Notes under the pieces: model-generated | What the model was told of the DNA's origin: nothing | Seen by the model: only the letters and a program-made list of their open reading frames with translations | Databases searched by the model: none | From: an uncultured Collinsella sp. | GTDB taxonomy: Bacteria; Actinomycetota; Coriobacteriia; Coriobacteriales; Coriobacteriaceae | Assembly: GCA_902479075.1 (NCBI GenBank) | Contig: CABSNK010000020.1 | Span: 1 to 33,597, forward strand | Direction: 5' to 3' | Length of the DNA stretch: 33,597 nucleotides | Shown here: piece after piece, positions 22,471 to 31,827 of the stretch | Layout of the letters: every line of letters starts with the position of its first letter | Position numbering within the stretch: the stretch's first letter is position 1 | Program-made: the position numbers and the translations under genes

Positions 22471-23688
22471 TCAGCGGTCGTTGTCCTTCAGCAGGCGCCA
22501 TAAAGTCGTGCGGCTTATACCGAGCACCTCTGCCGCACGTGTCCTGTTGCCGTGAAGGTACTGCAGGACCAACCGTGCGACATCGCGCTCGGTATCGGCC
22601 AGGGGACGCAAGATGTACAAATCGCTTTCGAGCGCCGGGGCGCCAAAGGTCGCGGTCTTGATAACGTCCTCCTGGGCAAGCACCTCTTTCGCCACGGCAC
22701 GCTCCACCGTTCCAGCCCCCACTAATATATAGAGTCGTTCAGAGACTTCACGCAGCTGCAGGTAATTGCGGGGCCAACGGTACGCATCGAGCGTCTCTGC
22801 CGCGGCGGCGGACAACATGGGGGCACCCGTCTTAAACATATCTGCCAGATACCCCAGATAGCGCGCAACCTTTTCCGACGCGCCGCCCTGCTCGGCAATC
22901 GCCGGCGCCACACTCACTGCACAGGCCAGACGCTCGGTTACAAAAGCAGCCTGATCGCTTTCGCCGCCGCCCGGCATATCGTTTGCCGTCAACACCACAT
23001 GGCAACGAGTTGCGAGCGCCGTGTCGATCATTGCGGACACGAGCTCGCGCAGACGTTGGGGGCCAACAGCATGCCAGCCGCTCACGCAAAGCGTCAGCCC
23101 CGTTTGGAATAGCGGCGATTCGGAACTTTTGAGCAGATGGCGCCAACCGCGATCCGTAAGCTCATCGAGCGCAACGGACACAAAGGGCTGATCGGCATAG
23201 GGTCCATCCAGGTACAGGCGTTTTGCAATCTGGTCCTGCCCCGCGCCCAGTTCACCCTCGAGCATAAGGGGCACCCCGCGTGCGTAGCTCTCCCGTACGG
23301 GGGCAGCGACCGCTGCCGCATCTTCGACGATGCCGTGCGTGCTCGACTCGTAGCGAGCCTCGACTTCGTCGGCATTGAGCCACTCGATGCCCGCATGCGT
23401 CGCAGCGGCGCGCACCTCATGCGCCACGACCACCCAAAGCGCTCCGCGCTCCTTGGCCGTCGGGCGCACCGTCAAGCTCAACCGCACGCCCTCGTGGCCC
23501 ATCACCAGGCGTGCCCCATCGCCCACGCGAGCGAGACGCTCAGAAACAAAAGCAGCGATATCCTGCTCGAGCGCCGCGTCACTCATAGTCGAGATTACAA
23601 CGCCACCGCGCCCGTCGATTGCCAGCGCCGATACTCCGGCTGCGGACAATGCCTCAATCAGAATCTGCAGCTTGGCATCGCTGTCCAT
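22471..23688 (-). CDS. Fis-type regulator related to sigma-54 activators, with a decayed AAA domain
   Basis: A 405-residue regulator in three parts. Residues 1-120 form a domain I cannot name. The middle aligns with the AAA+ domain of NtrC-like activators, but the Walker A is GELGAGQDQ (Gln for the Lys), the Walker B acidic pair is lost (LTLCVSGWHAVG), and no GAFTGA sigma-54 contact loop is seen; the late motif YRWPRNYLQLREVSERL is kept. The C terminus is a Fis helix-turn-helix, HGNRTRAAEVLGISRTTLWRLLK. So it probably binds DNA without ATP-driven sigma-54 activation. It lies 265 bp downstream of yeiH on the same strand with a structured region between, so it may have its own promoter. Ribosome site weak (GGGGCG). 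Confidence 0.82.
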   Translation of the reverse strand: MDSDAKLQILIEALSAAGVSALAIDGRGGVVISTMSDAALEQDIAAFVSERLARVGDGARLVMGHEGVRLSLTVRPTAKERGALWVVVAHEVRAAATHAGIEWLNADEVEARYESSTHGIVEDAAAVAAPVRESYARGVPLMLEGELGAGQDQIAKRLYLDGPYADQPFVSVALDELTDRGWRHLLKSSESPLFQTGLTLCVSGWHAVGPQRLRELVSAMIDTALATRCHVVLTANDMPGGGESDQAAFVTERLACAVSVAPAIAEQGGASEKVARYLGYLADMFKTGAPMLSAAAAETLDAYRWPRNYLQLREVSERLYILVGAGTVERAVAKEVLAQEDVIKTATFGAPALESDLYILRPLADTERDVARLVLQYLHGNRTRAAEVLGISRTTLWRLLKDNDR

Positions 23689-23812
23689 GGTTCGCCCCGT
23701 CTCCAGCCGCGGCCCTTATCTGTGGCTTGGCATCTCAAGTGTTTCAAAATTGAACGATAATGTTCACCAAACACTATAGGGCCCGCGGTGCCTTCTTGCG
23801 AATATATGAATT

Positions 23813-23901
23813 GCCCCGCATCGCCATCCTGGCGGGGCGATAAGAGCTCTTCGGGACCTATCAACCTGCGGACAAGCCATACCCGCAAGAGCTCCTATCG
23901 C
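23813..23901 (-). other. Structured intergenic RNA or terminator after yeiH
   Basis: On the minus strand a 15-bp stem with one mismatch joins 23887-23901 to 23837-23851 (GCGATAGGAGCTCTT / AAGAGCTCTTATCGC) around a 35-nt interior that holds a TGCGG/CCGCA hairpin. Directly after it is GCCCCGC/GCGGGGC (23813-23838), overlapping it by 2 bp. This could be a compound terminator of yeiH or a leader element of the downstream regulator. It matches no riboswitch class I know. Confidence 0.55.
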
Positions 23902-23953
23902 TCCACCGTGAGAATGCGCTCGCCAGCACGCAACACGCAAATCAGCTACTTCT

Positions 23954-24988
23954 CTACCAGATTCCCAGCACGTGCTGCATTCCCAAACTCATGCATGCAA
24001 TGCCAATCCAGCAGCAAAAGCCCAACGCGATGGGTTTGCCGCCCTTTTTGACCAGCTCGACGATATCGGTATTAAAGCCAATAGCCGCCATGGCCATCAC
24101 AATAAGGAACTTCGACAGCTCCTTGATGGGCGCCGTAATGGACGCAGGAAGCTGAAGCACCGTGGTGATCACGCTCGCCAGCACAAAGAACAACACGAAC
24201 ATGGGAAACGCACGTTTAAGCGAGAACGTGCTTTTGGCGTCGCCGCCGGCCTTGCGCGCCAGATGCATCTGCCAGCATGCGAGAGCCAATGTAATGGGAA
24301 TAATGGCCAGCGTCCTGGTGAGCTTAACCACTGTGGCGCTTTCGAGCACATTGGCGCCGGGATGCATGCTATCCCAGGCGCTCGCCGCAGCCGTTACCGA
24401 CGAGGTGTCGTTGATGGCGGTGCCGGCAAACAGGCCAAAGCCCTCGTTGGTCAGCCCGAGCATGCCGCCGAGCGTCGGAAACACGAGCGCCGCGATAACG
24501 TTAAACAGGAAGATGACCGAAATGGCTTGGGCAATCTCGCGATCGTCGGCATCGATGACGGGCGCGGTCGCAGCGATGGCCGAACCGCCGCAAATCGACG
24601 AGCCCACACCCACAAGCGTCGCAATCTTGCCCGGCACGTTCATAACGCGGCAGAGCACGAAGGCGATGACAAGCGAGGTCGAGATCGTCGCCACGATAAT
24701 CGGCAGCGACTGGGCGCCCTTGGACAGAATCTGGGAGAGGTTCATGCCAAAGCCAAGCAGGATAACCGCGTACTGCAAGACTTTTTTAGACGTATAGGTG
24801 ACACCGGCGGCGAGCTGTTCGCGGCGATTCTTGGGAAAGACAAGCGCCAGAACCATGCCAAGGAGGATGGCAAATACCGGACCGCCGACCACCTCAATCT
24901 GTTTGCCGAGCAACGTCGCGGGGATGGCGATGATCAGGCAGAACAAGACACCCTTCCAGCGCTCGCGTACGATATTCGCCAGTTGCAT
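23954..24988 (-). CDS. YeiH/UPF0324 family membrane protein, putative sulfate/sulfite exporter
   Basis: A 344-residue integral membrane protein with about ten hydrophobic segments. It shows the family landmarks: VGGPVFAILLGMVLAL near residue 33, LQYAVILLGFGMNLSQI, the glycine-rich VGVGSSICGGSAIAATAPVI, and the aspartate/threonine segment FAGTAINDTSSVTAAA. YeiH-type proteins are annotated as sulfate exporters on thin evidence; in other bacteria a LysR-type regulator often controls them. Here a GntR regulator is divergent and a Fis-type regulator follows. AAGGA lies 7 bases before ATG 24988. Confidence 0.92.
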   Translation of the reverse strand: MQLANIVRERWKGVLFCLIIAIPATLLGKQIEVVGGPVFAILLGMVLALVFPKNRREQLAAGVTYTSKKVLQYAVILLGFGMNLSQILSKGAQSLPIIVATISTSLVIAFVLCRVMNVPGKIATLVGVGSSICGGSAIAATAPVIDADDREIAQAISVIFLFNVIAALVFPTLGGMLGLTNEGFGLFAGTAINDTSSVTAAASAWDSMHPGANVLESATVVKLTRTLAIIPITLALACWQMHLARKAGGDAKSTFSLKRAFPMFVLFFVLASVITTVLQLPASITAPIKELSKFLIVMAMAAIGFNTDIVELVKKGGKPIALGFCCWIGIACMSLGMQHVLGIW

Positions 24989-25045
24989 ATGGGATTCCTT
25001 CTTTCTATTTCACGTTTGCGACGGCTTATGATACGGCAATATTGA

Positions 25046-25059
25046 GCACAGCCTTGTGC
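25046..25059. promoter_or_regulatory. Possible GntR operator between yeiH and the GntR gene
   Basis: GCACA-GCCT-TGTGC is a small perfect palindrome in the 193-bp divergent gap, nearer to yeiH (about 60 bp before its start). Size and place would suit a FadR-type dimer, but the match is short. Confidence 0.3.
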
Positions 25060-25181
25060 AAATACAGACTAAGATGCCGCAATAGTTCTTGGGCAACAGC
25101 CGAATTACCCACCGCGGAGAGCTGATTCGCGGCATAATTAACAGCTGATATATGAGTGTGATAGAACGGTTGTGAGGCACT

Positions 25182-25883
25182 ATGGAAGAATCGATGCACG
25201 TCGGCGAGCAGGAAACGAGCCTACAGGACCAGTCCTACCACACCATTCGACGCAAAATCGTCTACCTGGACTACAAGCCGGGCGAAAAGCTAGGCGTCAA
25301 GCAGCTTTGCGACGACCTGGATATGGGGCGCACCCCTGTGCGCGAGGCACTGGTGCGTCTGGCGCAAGAGGGCCTGGTGCGCACCGTGCCCCAAAGCGGC
25401 ACCTATGTCTCGCCCATCAACCTCACCTTTGCCGAGAGCGCCTGCTACATTCGCGAACACCTGGAAAAACAGGTGATTGTGGAGTGCTGCGCCCGTGCCA
25501 CCTCGGCAGGCATCGAGCAGCTCGACCGAGCCATCGCGCTGCAGGAAAAGGCCATGGCCGAAGAGGATCGCATCGGATTCTTTTTAAGCGACAACCTCAT
25601 GCACCGCATGATCTTTAGCATCGCGTGCCGCAGCACCGTGTGGTCGTGGCTCGAGGCGACCAATGCCGACCTGGAGCGCTTCCGCTGGCTGCGCGCCGCC
25701 ACGCAGAGGCTCGACAATCAGGAGATTGCTAACGAGCACAAGCAAATCCGCCGCGCCATCGCCGGCCGCGACCCCATCGAGGCGAGCTTTTTGGTCAGCA
25801 AGCACCTGCATATGATGTTCCGCAACCAGACCGAGGTCCTGGACCAATATCCCAAGTATTTCGAGACCAGCAAGCTCCGCTAA
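25182..25883 (+). CDS. GntR family (FadR-like) transcriptional regulator
   Basis: A 233-residue regulator. N-terminal winged helix: RRKIVYLDYKPGEKL, VKQLCDDLDMGRTPVREALVRL and GLVRTVPQSGTYV, matching the GntR motif including TPVREAL. The C-terminal helical FCD domain follows, with the usual metal/ligand His residues suggested by NLMHRMIF, ANEHKQI and SKHLHMMF. FCD regulators usually sense organic acids or sugars acids. It is divergent from yeiH, so yeiH and itself are the obvious targets. GAGG lies 4 bases before ATG 25182. Its stop codon TAA is the first part of a REP-like hairpin. Confidence 0.93.
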   Translation: MEESMHVGEQETSLQDQSYHTIRRKIVYLDYKPGEKLGVKQLCDDLDMGRTPVREALVRLAQEGLVRTVPQSGTYVSPINLTFAESACYIREHLEKQVIVECCARATSAGIEQLDRAIALQEKAMAEEDRIGFFLSDNLMHRMIFSIACRSTVWSWLEATNADLERFRWLRAATQRLDNQEIANEHKQIRRAIAGRDPIEASFLVSKHLHMMFRNQTEVLDQYPKYFETSKLR

Positions 25884-25931
25884 CCTGCCAAAAAGGGACA
25901 GGTTTATTTCGGCAGGTTTTACCTGGTCAAA
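25882..25931 (+). repeat. REP-like hairpin, family A copy 1
   Basis: The element starts on the last two bases of the GntR stop codon. AACCTGCC pairs with GGCAGGTT (8 bp) around a loop containing AGGGACAGGTTTATTT, then TTTTACCTGG. Near-identical copies are at 32769-32818 and, inverted, at 29731-29786. Confidence 0.85.
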
Positions 25932-25937
25932 TGAAAC

Positions 25938-25971
25938 AAGGCCCGGCTCCGCCACAACGGAGCCGGGCCTT
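25938..25971. terminator. Bidirectional terminator between the GntR gene and glmS
   Basis: A perfect 14-bp stem (AAGGCCCGGCTCCG with CGGAGCCGGGCCTT) and loop CCACAA. On the minus strand it is followed by GTTTCATTT, serving glmS; on the plus strand it can serve the GntR gene. Confidence 0.88.
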
Positions 25972-25996
25972 GGTCGCCAGAACGGCGGAACAACAA

Positions 25997-27844
<1,848 letters not shown>

Positions 27845-27945
27845 AGGATAAATCCCTTCGCTCGCGTGACTGCAAAACGCCCACGCACGACGGGCGCTGA
27901 GACGTATAACGTCCGAGTATTGTACTCACACAAACGCAAGCTGAT

Positions 27946-27979
27946 ATACCAGAAGTGGTATCTTAAACTGGATACCACT
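27946..27979 (-). promoter_or_regulatory. Palindromic operator candidate upstream of glmS
   Basis: Three related half-sites: ATACCA (27946-27951), TGGTAT (27956-27961) and GATACCACT (27971-27979). AGTGGTATC (27954-27962) and GATACCACT are perfect 9-bp arms 8 bp apart. TGGTAT/ATACCA half-sites resemble those of HutC-type GntR regulators of amino-sugar genes (NagR/DasR), which would suit glmS, about 105 bp away. Confidence 0.5.
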
Positions 27980-27992
27980 CGATGCACACACC

Positions 27993-28036
27993 CTACCACC
28001 ACAACGGTGACAGGCACCTTTGCGGTGGTTGGCACT
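27993..28036 (+). repeat. REP-like hairpin, family B copy 1
   Basis: ACCACCACAACGG and the segment CTTTGCGGTGGTTGG form imperfect arms around GTGACAGGCACC. It lies a few bases past the permease stop codon (28040). A second copy is at 29682-29727. Confidence 0.75.
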
Positions 28037-28039
28037 CCC

Positions 28040-28687
28040 CTAGGGACGCAGGCGGCGTTCGAGCCGATTGCCCAGGGCCGTGAGTGCCATAACAATGACG
28101 TAGTAGATCACGGCCGCCACTAAAAACGGTTCAAAGGCTCGATAGGTGAGCGCCTGCACGCTCTGGGCGGCGCGCATCATATCCATCAGGCCGATGGTTG
28201 CCACCAGCGAGGAGCTCTTGAGGACCGTGATCACTTCGTTGACCAGAGCAGGGGCAATCGAGCGCATCGCCTGCGGAACGATGATCTTGCGCATCATGGG
28301 AACATAGCGAAGCCCGATGGCCCGAGCGGCATCGTACTGCCCCCGGTCAACGCCCTCGATACCACCGCGCACCGTCTCGGACACCGTCGCTGAGCCGTTG
28401 AGCCCCAGTGTAATGGCACCGGCGGCAAACATCGAAATTTTGAAGCCCGTGAGCTGCGGCGTCGCAAAGTACGCCAAAAAAAGTAACACGATGAGCGGCA
28501 CGCCGCGAAAGATAGAGGTGTAGAAGTTGAGCACCGCACGCAATGGGCGACAGGGCAAAACCTTGAGCACGGCAATGAGAAAGCCCAGGACGAGTGCTAT
28601 GGCCAGCGCGGCGGCCGTCACCTGACAGGTCACGACCAGGCCGCTCATAAACATCGGTATATATGGTTCTAGCAGTTCAAACTTCAT
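28040..28687 (-). CDS. Polar amino acid ABC transporter permease
   Basis: A 215-residue inner-membrane permease of the HisM/GlnP type, with about five hydrophobic segments. The ATPase-contact EAA loop is ETVRGGIEGVDRGQYDAARAIGL, and FRGVPLIVLLFL is the other family landmark. It follows the binding-protein gene by 33 bp and would take up the amino acid that protein binds. No ATPase gene is next to it, and glmS follows instead. Start: ATG 28687 has AAGG 8 bases upstream; an in-frame ATG at 28693 sits too close to it. Confidence 0.93.
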   Translation of the reverse strand: MKFELLEPYIPMFMSGLVVTCQVTAAALAIALVLGFLIAVLKVLPCRPLRAVLNFYTSIFRGVPLIVLLFLAYFATPQLTGFKISMFAAGAITLGLNGSATVSETVRGGIEGVDRGQYDAARAIGLRYVPMMRKIIVPQAMRSIAPALVNEVITVLKSSSLVATIGLMDMMRAAQSVQALTYRAFEPFLVAAVIYYVIVMALTALGNRLERRLRP

Positions 28688-28720
28688 CAGCATGCCCTTG
28701 GCGCGCGCCTCACCGGCTCG

Positions 28721-29602
28721 CTATTTTCCGGCAACCGTCGACGTACCGGAAGCGGAATAGTCGCCGTTCCACATGAAGTCGGCGCCCACATACTGCTTGA
28801 TGCAATCATCGATGGTGCCGTCCTCGAGCATCTCGCCGATGCACTCGTCAAGCGCCGCGACAAATCCGGCACCCTTCTTGGCCATCAGGCGGTACACGCC
28901 CACGTGGTCGCTCGTCTCGGAGCGATCGAGCAGGCCCAGCACCAGGCCCTCATTCGCATCGCGCATGGACTGGCCCTCGGCGCCGTCACACAGGTAGGCA
29001 TCGATGCGCCCGGCGAGCACCTCTTGCAGGCACTGGTCGCCACCGTCGTACGTGTGAATATCAGCATCGGGCATGACCTTGGCGATGAACTTGTTCTGCA
29101 CGGTACCGGTAGTGCAGGCGATAGACTTGCCGGCGAGGTCCTCAACGCGCTTGACGGGATCGCCGCCGAGCGTGAGAACGCCCACAAGCGGCTGATAGTA
29201 GCCGCTTGTGAAGTCATAGGTCTGCTCGCGCTCTTCGTTGGAGCTCATCGCCATGGTAAAGGCCTTGTCATCGCTCTGCACCGATGCAAGCGTGGCGGCA
29301 AAGTCCTGCGGCTCAAAGTCGTAAGAAAAGCCCAAGCGCGAGGCCATCTCGTCAGCGATAGCGATGTCCAGGCCGACAACCTTCTGCTTGCCGTCCGACT
29401 GCGTCTCCAGATAGCGATAGGGCGCAAAGGCATCGTCGCCCACAAAGGTGAGCTTGGCGCCCTTGATATCGTCGCCCGCAACCGCAGCAGAACCAGCGGC
29501 AGAGCCCTTGTCAGCGCCACTGCCAGCGCAACCGCTCGCCGCAACCATTGCAGCACCGGCGATCAAACCCAGGAAATCACGACGAGAAACAGCGCGAGTC
29601 AT
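28721..29602 (-). CDS. Amino-acid ABC transporter substrate-binding lipoprotein with Tat-type signal
   Basis: A 293-residue extracellular solute-binding protein of family 3. The N terminus SRRDFLGLIAGAAMVAAS is a twin-arginine signal, and AASG-C25 is a lipobox, so it is predicted to be Tat-exported and lipid-anchored. The mature part has FAPYRYLETQSDGKQKVVGLDI, the usual ligand lobe start, then DIAIADEMASRLGF and CTTGTVQNKFI in the second lobe. The ligand is probably a polar amino acid, which one is unknown. ATG 29602 has AAAGG 7 bases upstream; an in-frame codon at 29707 adds sequence with no ribosome site. The neighbour permease is its partner, and a LacI regulator is divergent. Confidence 0.94.
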   Translation of the reverse strand: MTRAVSRRDFLGLIAGAAMVAASGCAGSGADKGSAAGSAAVAGDDIKGAKLTFVGDDAFAPYRYLETQSDGKQKVVGLDIAIADEMASRLGFSYDFEPQDFAATLASVQSDDKAFTMAMSSNEEREQTYDFTSGYYQPLVGVLTLGGDPVKRVEDLAGKSIACTTGTVQNKFIAKVMPDADIHTYDGGDQCLQEVLAGRIDAYLCDGAEGQSMRDANEGLVLGLLDRSETSDHVGVYRLMAKKGAGFVAALDECIGEMLEDGTIDDCIKQYVGADFMWNGDYSASGTSTVAGK

Positions 29603-29681
29603 ACCAAAGCCTTTCAATCTACGTTCAAAGCGGCTTCCATTGTAGACACTCCACCGTTTAACGCGCAGCCCAGCCGCGCCA

Positions 29682-29727
29682 AAACCACCACAAAGGGGGA
29701 CAGGCACCTTTGTGTGGTCTGGACTCC
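29682..29727 (+). repeat. REP-like hairpin, family B copy 2
   Basis: ACCACCACAAAGG and CCTTTGTGTGGT form arms around GGGACAGGCA. It aligns with 27993-28036 over about 43 bp with few changes. It sits next to a family A copy in the gap between the binding-protein gene and the LacI gene. Confidence 0.75.
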
Positions 29728-29730
29728 GGT

Positions 29731-29786
29731 GTTTGCCCAGATAAAACCTGCCAAAATAAACCTGCCCCTAATTGGTAGGTTTTGAC
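29731..29786 (-). repeat. REP-like hairpin, family A copy 3 (inverted)
   Basis: Read on the minus strand it has AACCTACCAATTAGGGGCAG and then GTTTATTTTGGCAGGTTTTA, aligning with 25882-25931 and 32769-32818. It is the most diverged copy and lies in a divergent promoter region rather than at a stop codon. Confidence 0.8.
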
Positions 29787-29847
29787 ACCCTGGGAACAGG
29801 CGATGCTACAATCTGACTCGTACTTGAAACGCATCAAAGGGGCCGCT

Positions 29848-30960
29848 ATGGCAAAGGTAAAAATCAGCGACGTCGCGCGCGAAGCAGGAGTCTCGCTGGG
29901 CACGGTATCCAACGCGCTCAACCACCCCGAAAAGCTGCGCCCCGAGACCCTCAAGCTCATCAACGAGACCATCAATCGCCTTGGCTACCTGCCCAACCAA
30001 AGTGCTCGTCAGCTCGCGGGCGGCGCCACCAAGTCCTTTGGCCTGGTCCTCCCCCGTCTCGACCATGGCTTCTCGCTCCAAATTGCCAGCGGCGCCCATA
30101 ACGAGGCCCGCAAGCACGGCTATGACCTGCTCATCGCCAACGCCGATAACGACGACATCCTCGAGGACCACTACCTGCGCTATTTTATGGGCACGCAGAT
30201 GTCCGGCGTCATGGTTCAGCCTATGGCGTCCCCCGATTGGCACCCCGCAATGGCCAAGATGCCCGTGCCGATCGTCCATCTGGACATCCACTGCTCCGAA
30301 CCCGGTTACTACGTGGCCGCCGACAACGAGGCGCAAGGGCGCATTATCGCCGAGCTCGCCATCACCCGCGGCGCGCGCCATATCACCGTTGTGGGCAGAG
30401 CGGCATTTATGCAGCTCACCCTGCGCGTACTTGGCATTCATAAGGCCCTCGTCCTGCATCCCGATATCAAAATTGAGGTCATTGACGCCGGAGAATGGAA
30501 TACCGCTGCCGATGGTTACAGCATCGGCGCTCAGATTGCCGAGCGCTCTACCGGCGAGCGTCCCGATTTTGTCATCGGCCTTACCGATGTATTGGCCTCG
30601 GGCGTTATCTCGGCGTTGACCGACAAAGGCATCTCCGTCCCCGAACAGGTTCGCGTGGCCGGCTGCGACGGTAACCCGCTTGCATGGAGCGGGTCGGTCC
30701 CCCTCACCACGGTGGCACCCCCGGGCTACGAGATTGGCCGCAAGGGTGTCCAGCTGCTCATGGAGCAAATCGAGAACAAGGCACCGGCAAAAACCAAGCA
30801 CATCCGCATTGGTTCCGCAGCGAGAACCGTTACTGCGGTCACAGCCGCCGAGGACATCAACCGTCAGGAACTCGTGCGGCCGTTCCTCTTGGAACGCGCC
30901 AGCACCCAGGCAAGCAGCCAGACCGACGCCACGGCCATCAACCTCGGTGCGTATCTATAG
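29848..30960 (+). CDS. LacI family transcriptional regulator
   Basis: A 370-residue repressor. The N-terminal helix-turn-helix ISDVAREAGVSLGTVSNALN (about residues 6-25) and the hinge region QSARQLAGG are typical. The rest is a periplasmic-binding-protein-like effector domain: FGLVLPRLDHGFSLQIASGA, GYDLLIANADND, and TVAPPGYEIGRKGVQLL near the end. Members bind sugars or related small molecules; the ligand here is unknown. It is divergent from the binding-protein/permease genes, but control of those is only an inference, as LacI proteins mostly govern sugar genes. AAAGGGG lies 5 bases before ATG 29848. Confidence 0.94.
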   Translation: MAKVKISDVAREAGVSLGTVSNALNHPEKLRPETLKLINETINRLGYLPNQSARQLAGGATKSFGLVLPRLDHGFSLQIASGAHNEARKHGYDLLIANADNDDILEDHYLRYFMGTQMSGVMVQPMASPDWHPAMAKMPVPIVHLDIHCSEPGYYVAADNEAQGRIIAELAITRGARHITVVGRAAFMQLTLRVLGIHKALVLHPDIKIEVIDAGEWNTAADGYSIGAQIAERSTGERPDFVIGLTDVLASGVISALTDKGISVPEQVRVAGCDGNPLAWSGSVPLTTVAPPGYEIGRKGVQLLMEQIENKAPAKTKHIRIGSAARTVTAVTAAEDINRQELVRPFLLERASTQASSQTDATAINLGAYL

Positions 30961-30985
30961 CACGCCCGCAAGTATGCTAAGTCGC

Positions 30986-31035
30986 CGCTCAAGCAAAAGG
31001 GGCCCGACCATTGCCGGACCCCTTTTGCTTGAGCG
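30986..31035. terminator. Bidirectional terminator between the LacI and HAD genes
   Basis: Perfect 17-bp arms, CGCTCAAGCAAAAGGGG and CCCCTTTTGCTTGAGCG, 16 nt apart. It lies between two convergent genes; internal A/T runs provide U stretches either way. Confidence 0.85.
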
Positions 31036-31073
31036 CAAACGTGGGCAATTGCTCGTTTCAACACCGCAATTGT

Positions 31074-31724
31074 CTAGCGCACGGCCTTGACCGCCGCCGC
31101 CAGATCGAACAACGTATCGAGCACGGCCTCGCAGCCATCCACCACGTCCTGCGGCAGCGGCACGATATCGGGGACGGCGAAGACATGGCATCCGGCCGTG
31201 ATGCCCGAGACGCAGCCGTTGCGCGAATCCTCGACCACAGCACATTCCTCGGGGGCAAAGCCCGCGCGCTCGCAGGCGAGCAGATACATCTCGGGGTCGG
31301 GCTTGCCGTGCACGACGTCCTCGCCACACGTTACCGTTTCAAACTTGTCAAAAAGACCGACCATCTTAAGGTTGCGCTCGGCCGTAACGAGGCGCGACGA
31401 CGTCGCTAGGCCCACGTGATAGCCCGCAGCCAGCAGCTCGTCTAGGCACTCGGCGGCGCCGGCCTTAAGTTCCAGTTCGGTCTTGACCATCTCGTCGCGA
31501 ATCTCCTTGTGGCGACGATAGATCGCCTCGGTGGTTTCGTGGCTGCCATAATGCCTATCGAGGATGTCCATAACATCGGGCAGCATGCGGCCGATAAACT
31601 GATGGATCAGCGCTTCATCAATCGCGAGCCCCAGCTCAGCGGCGCCTGCCTTCCAGGCCTTAATCCCCAAACGCTCGGTATCGACCAGCGTTCCGTCCAT
31701 GTCAAAAATAACAGCCTTGATCAT
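31074..31724 (-). CDS. HAD family hydrolase, beta-phosphoglucomutase-like
   Basis: A 216-residue HAD-superfamily enzyme with a small alpha-helical cap. Motif I is FDMDGTLVDTE (nucleophile Asp at residue 8), motif II is the Ser in LATSSR, motif III is the Lys in HGKPDP and motif IV is VEDSRNG. The cap-type and these motifs fit the subgroup of sugar-phosphate phosphatases and beta-phosphoglucomutases; VVEDSRNG is common to both, so substrate and phosphatase-versus-mutase activity are not decided. ATG 31724 has GAGGGGG 5 bases upstream; the earlier in-frame codon at 31805 lies in the AT-rich promoter area. It is divergent from the LarE-like gene. Confidence 0.93.
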   Translation of the reverse strand: MIKAVIFDMDGTLVDTERLGIKAWKAGAAELGLAIDEALIHQFIGRMLPDVMDILDRHYGSHETTEAIYRRHKEIRDEMVKTELELKAGAAECLDELLAAGYHVGLATSSRLVTAERNLKMVGLFDKFETVTCGEDVVHGKPDPEMYLLACERAGFAPEECAVVEDSRNGCVSGITAGCHVFAVPDIVPLPQDVVDGCEAVLDTLFDLAAAVKAVR

Positions 31725-31779
31725 ATCGGCCCCCTCACCGGATTGCATTACTGCCACTCTACCGCACTTTACAAACTTG

Positions 31780-31794
31780 TATATAACGTATATA
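31780..31794. promoter_or_regulatory. TATATA-ACG-TATATA palindrome in a divergent promoter region
   Basis: Two TATATA blocks separated by ACG, the most AT-rich spot near here, between the HAD gene and the LarE-like gene. It may be an operator or a melting region. Confidence 0.3.
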
Positions 31795-31827
31795 GCATAT
31801 TGCACTTTCGTTACATAAGCGGAAGTC

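Noticed and set aside
23780..23805. T-box, prompted by GGCACCGCGGG on the minus strand
   Set aside because: The UGGNACC antiterminator bulge is not matched and the downstream gene is a regulator, with no amino-acid link or specifier-loop structure visible.
27845..27900. glmS ribozyme, prompted by an AGCGCCCG stretch ahead of glmS on the minus strand
   Set aside because: Only about 45 bases separate it from the start codon, too few for the ribozyme core, and the downstream conserved elements are missing. The stretch is a small GCCC/GGGC hairpin.
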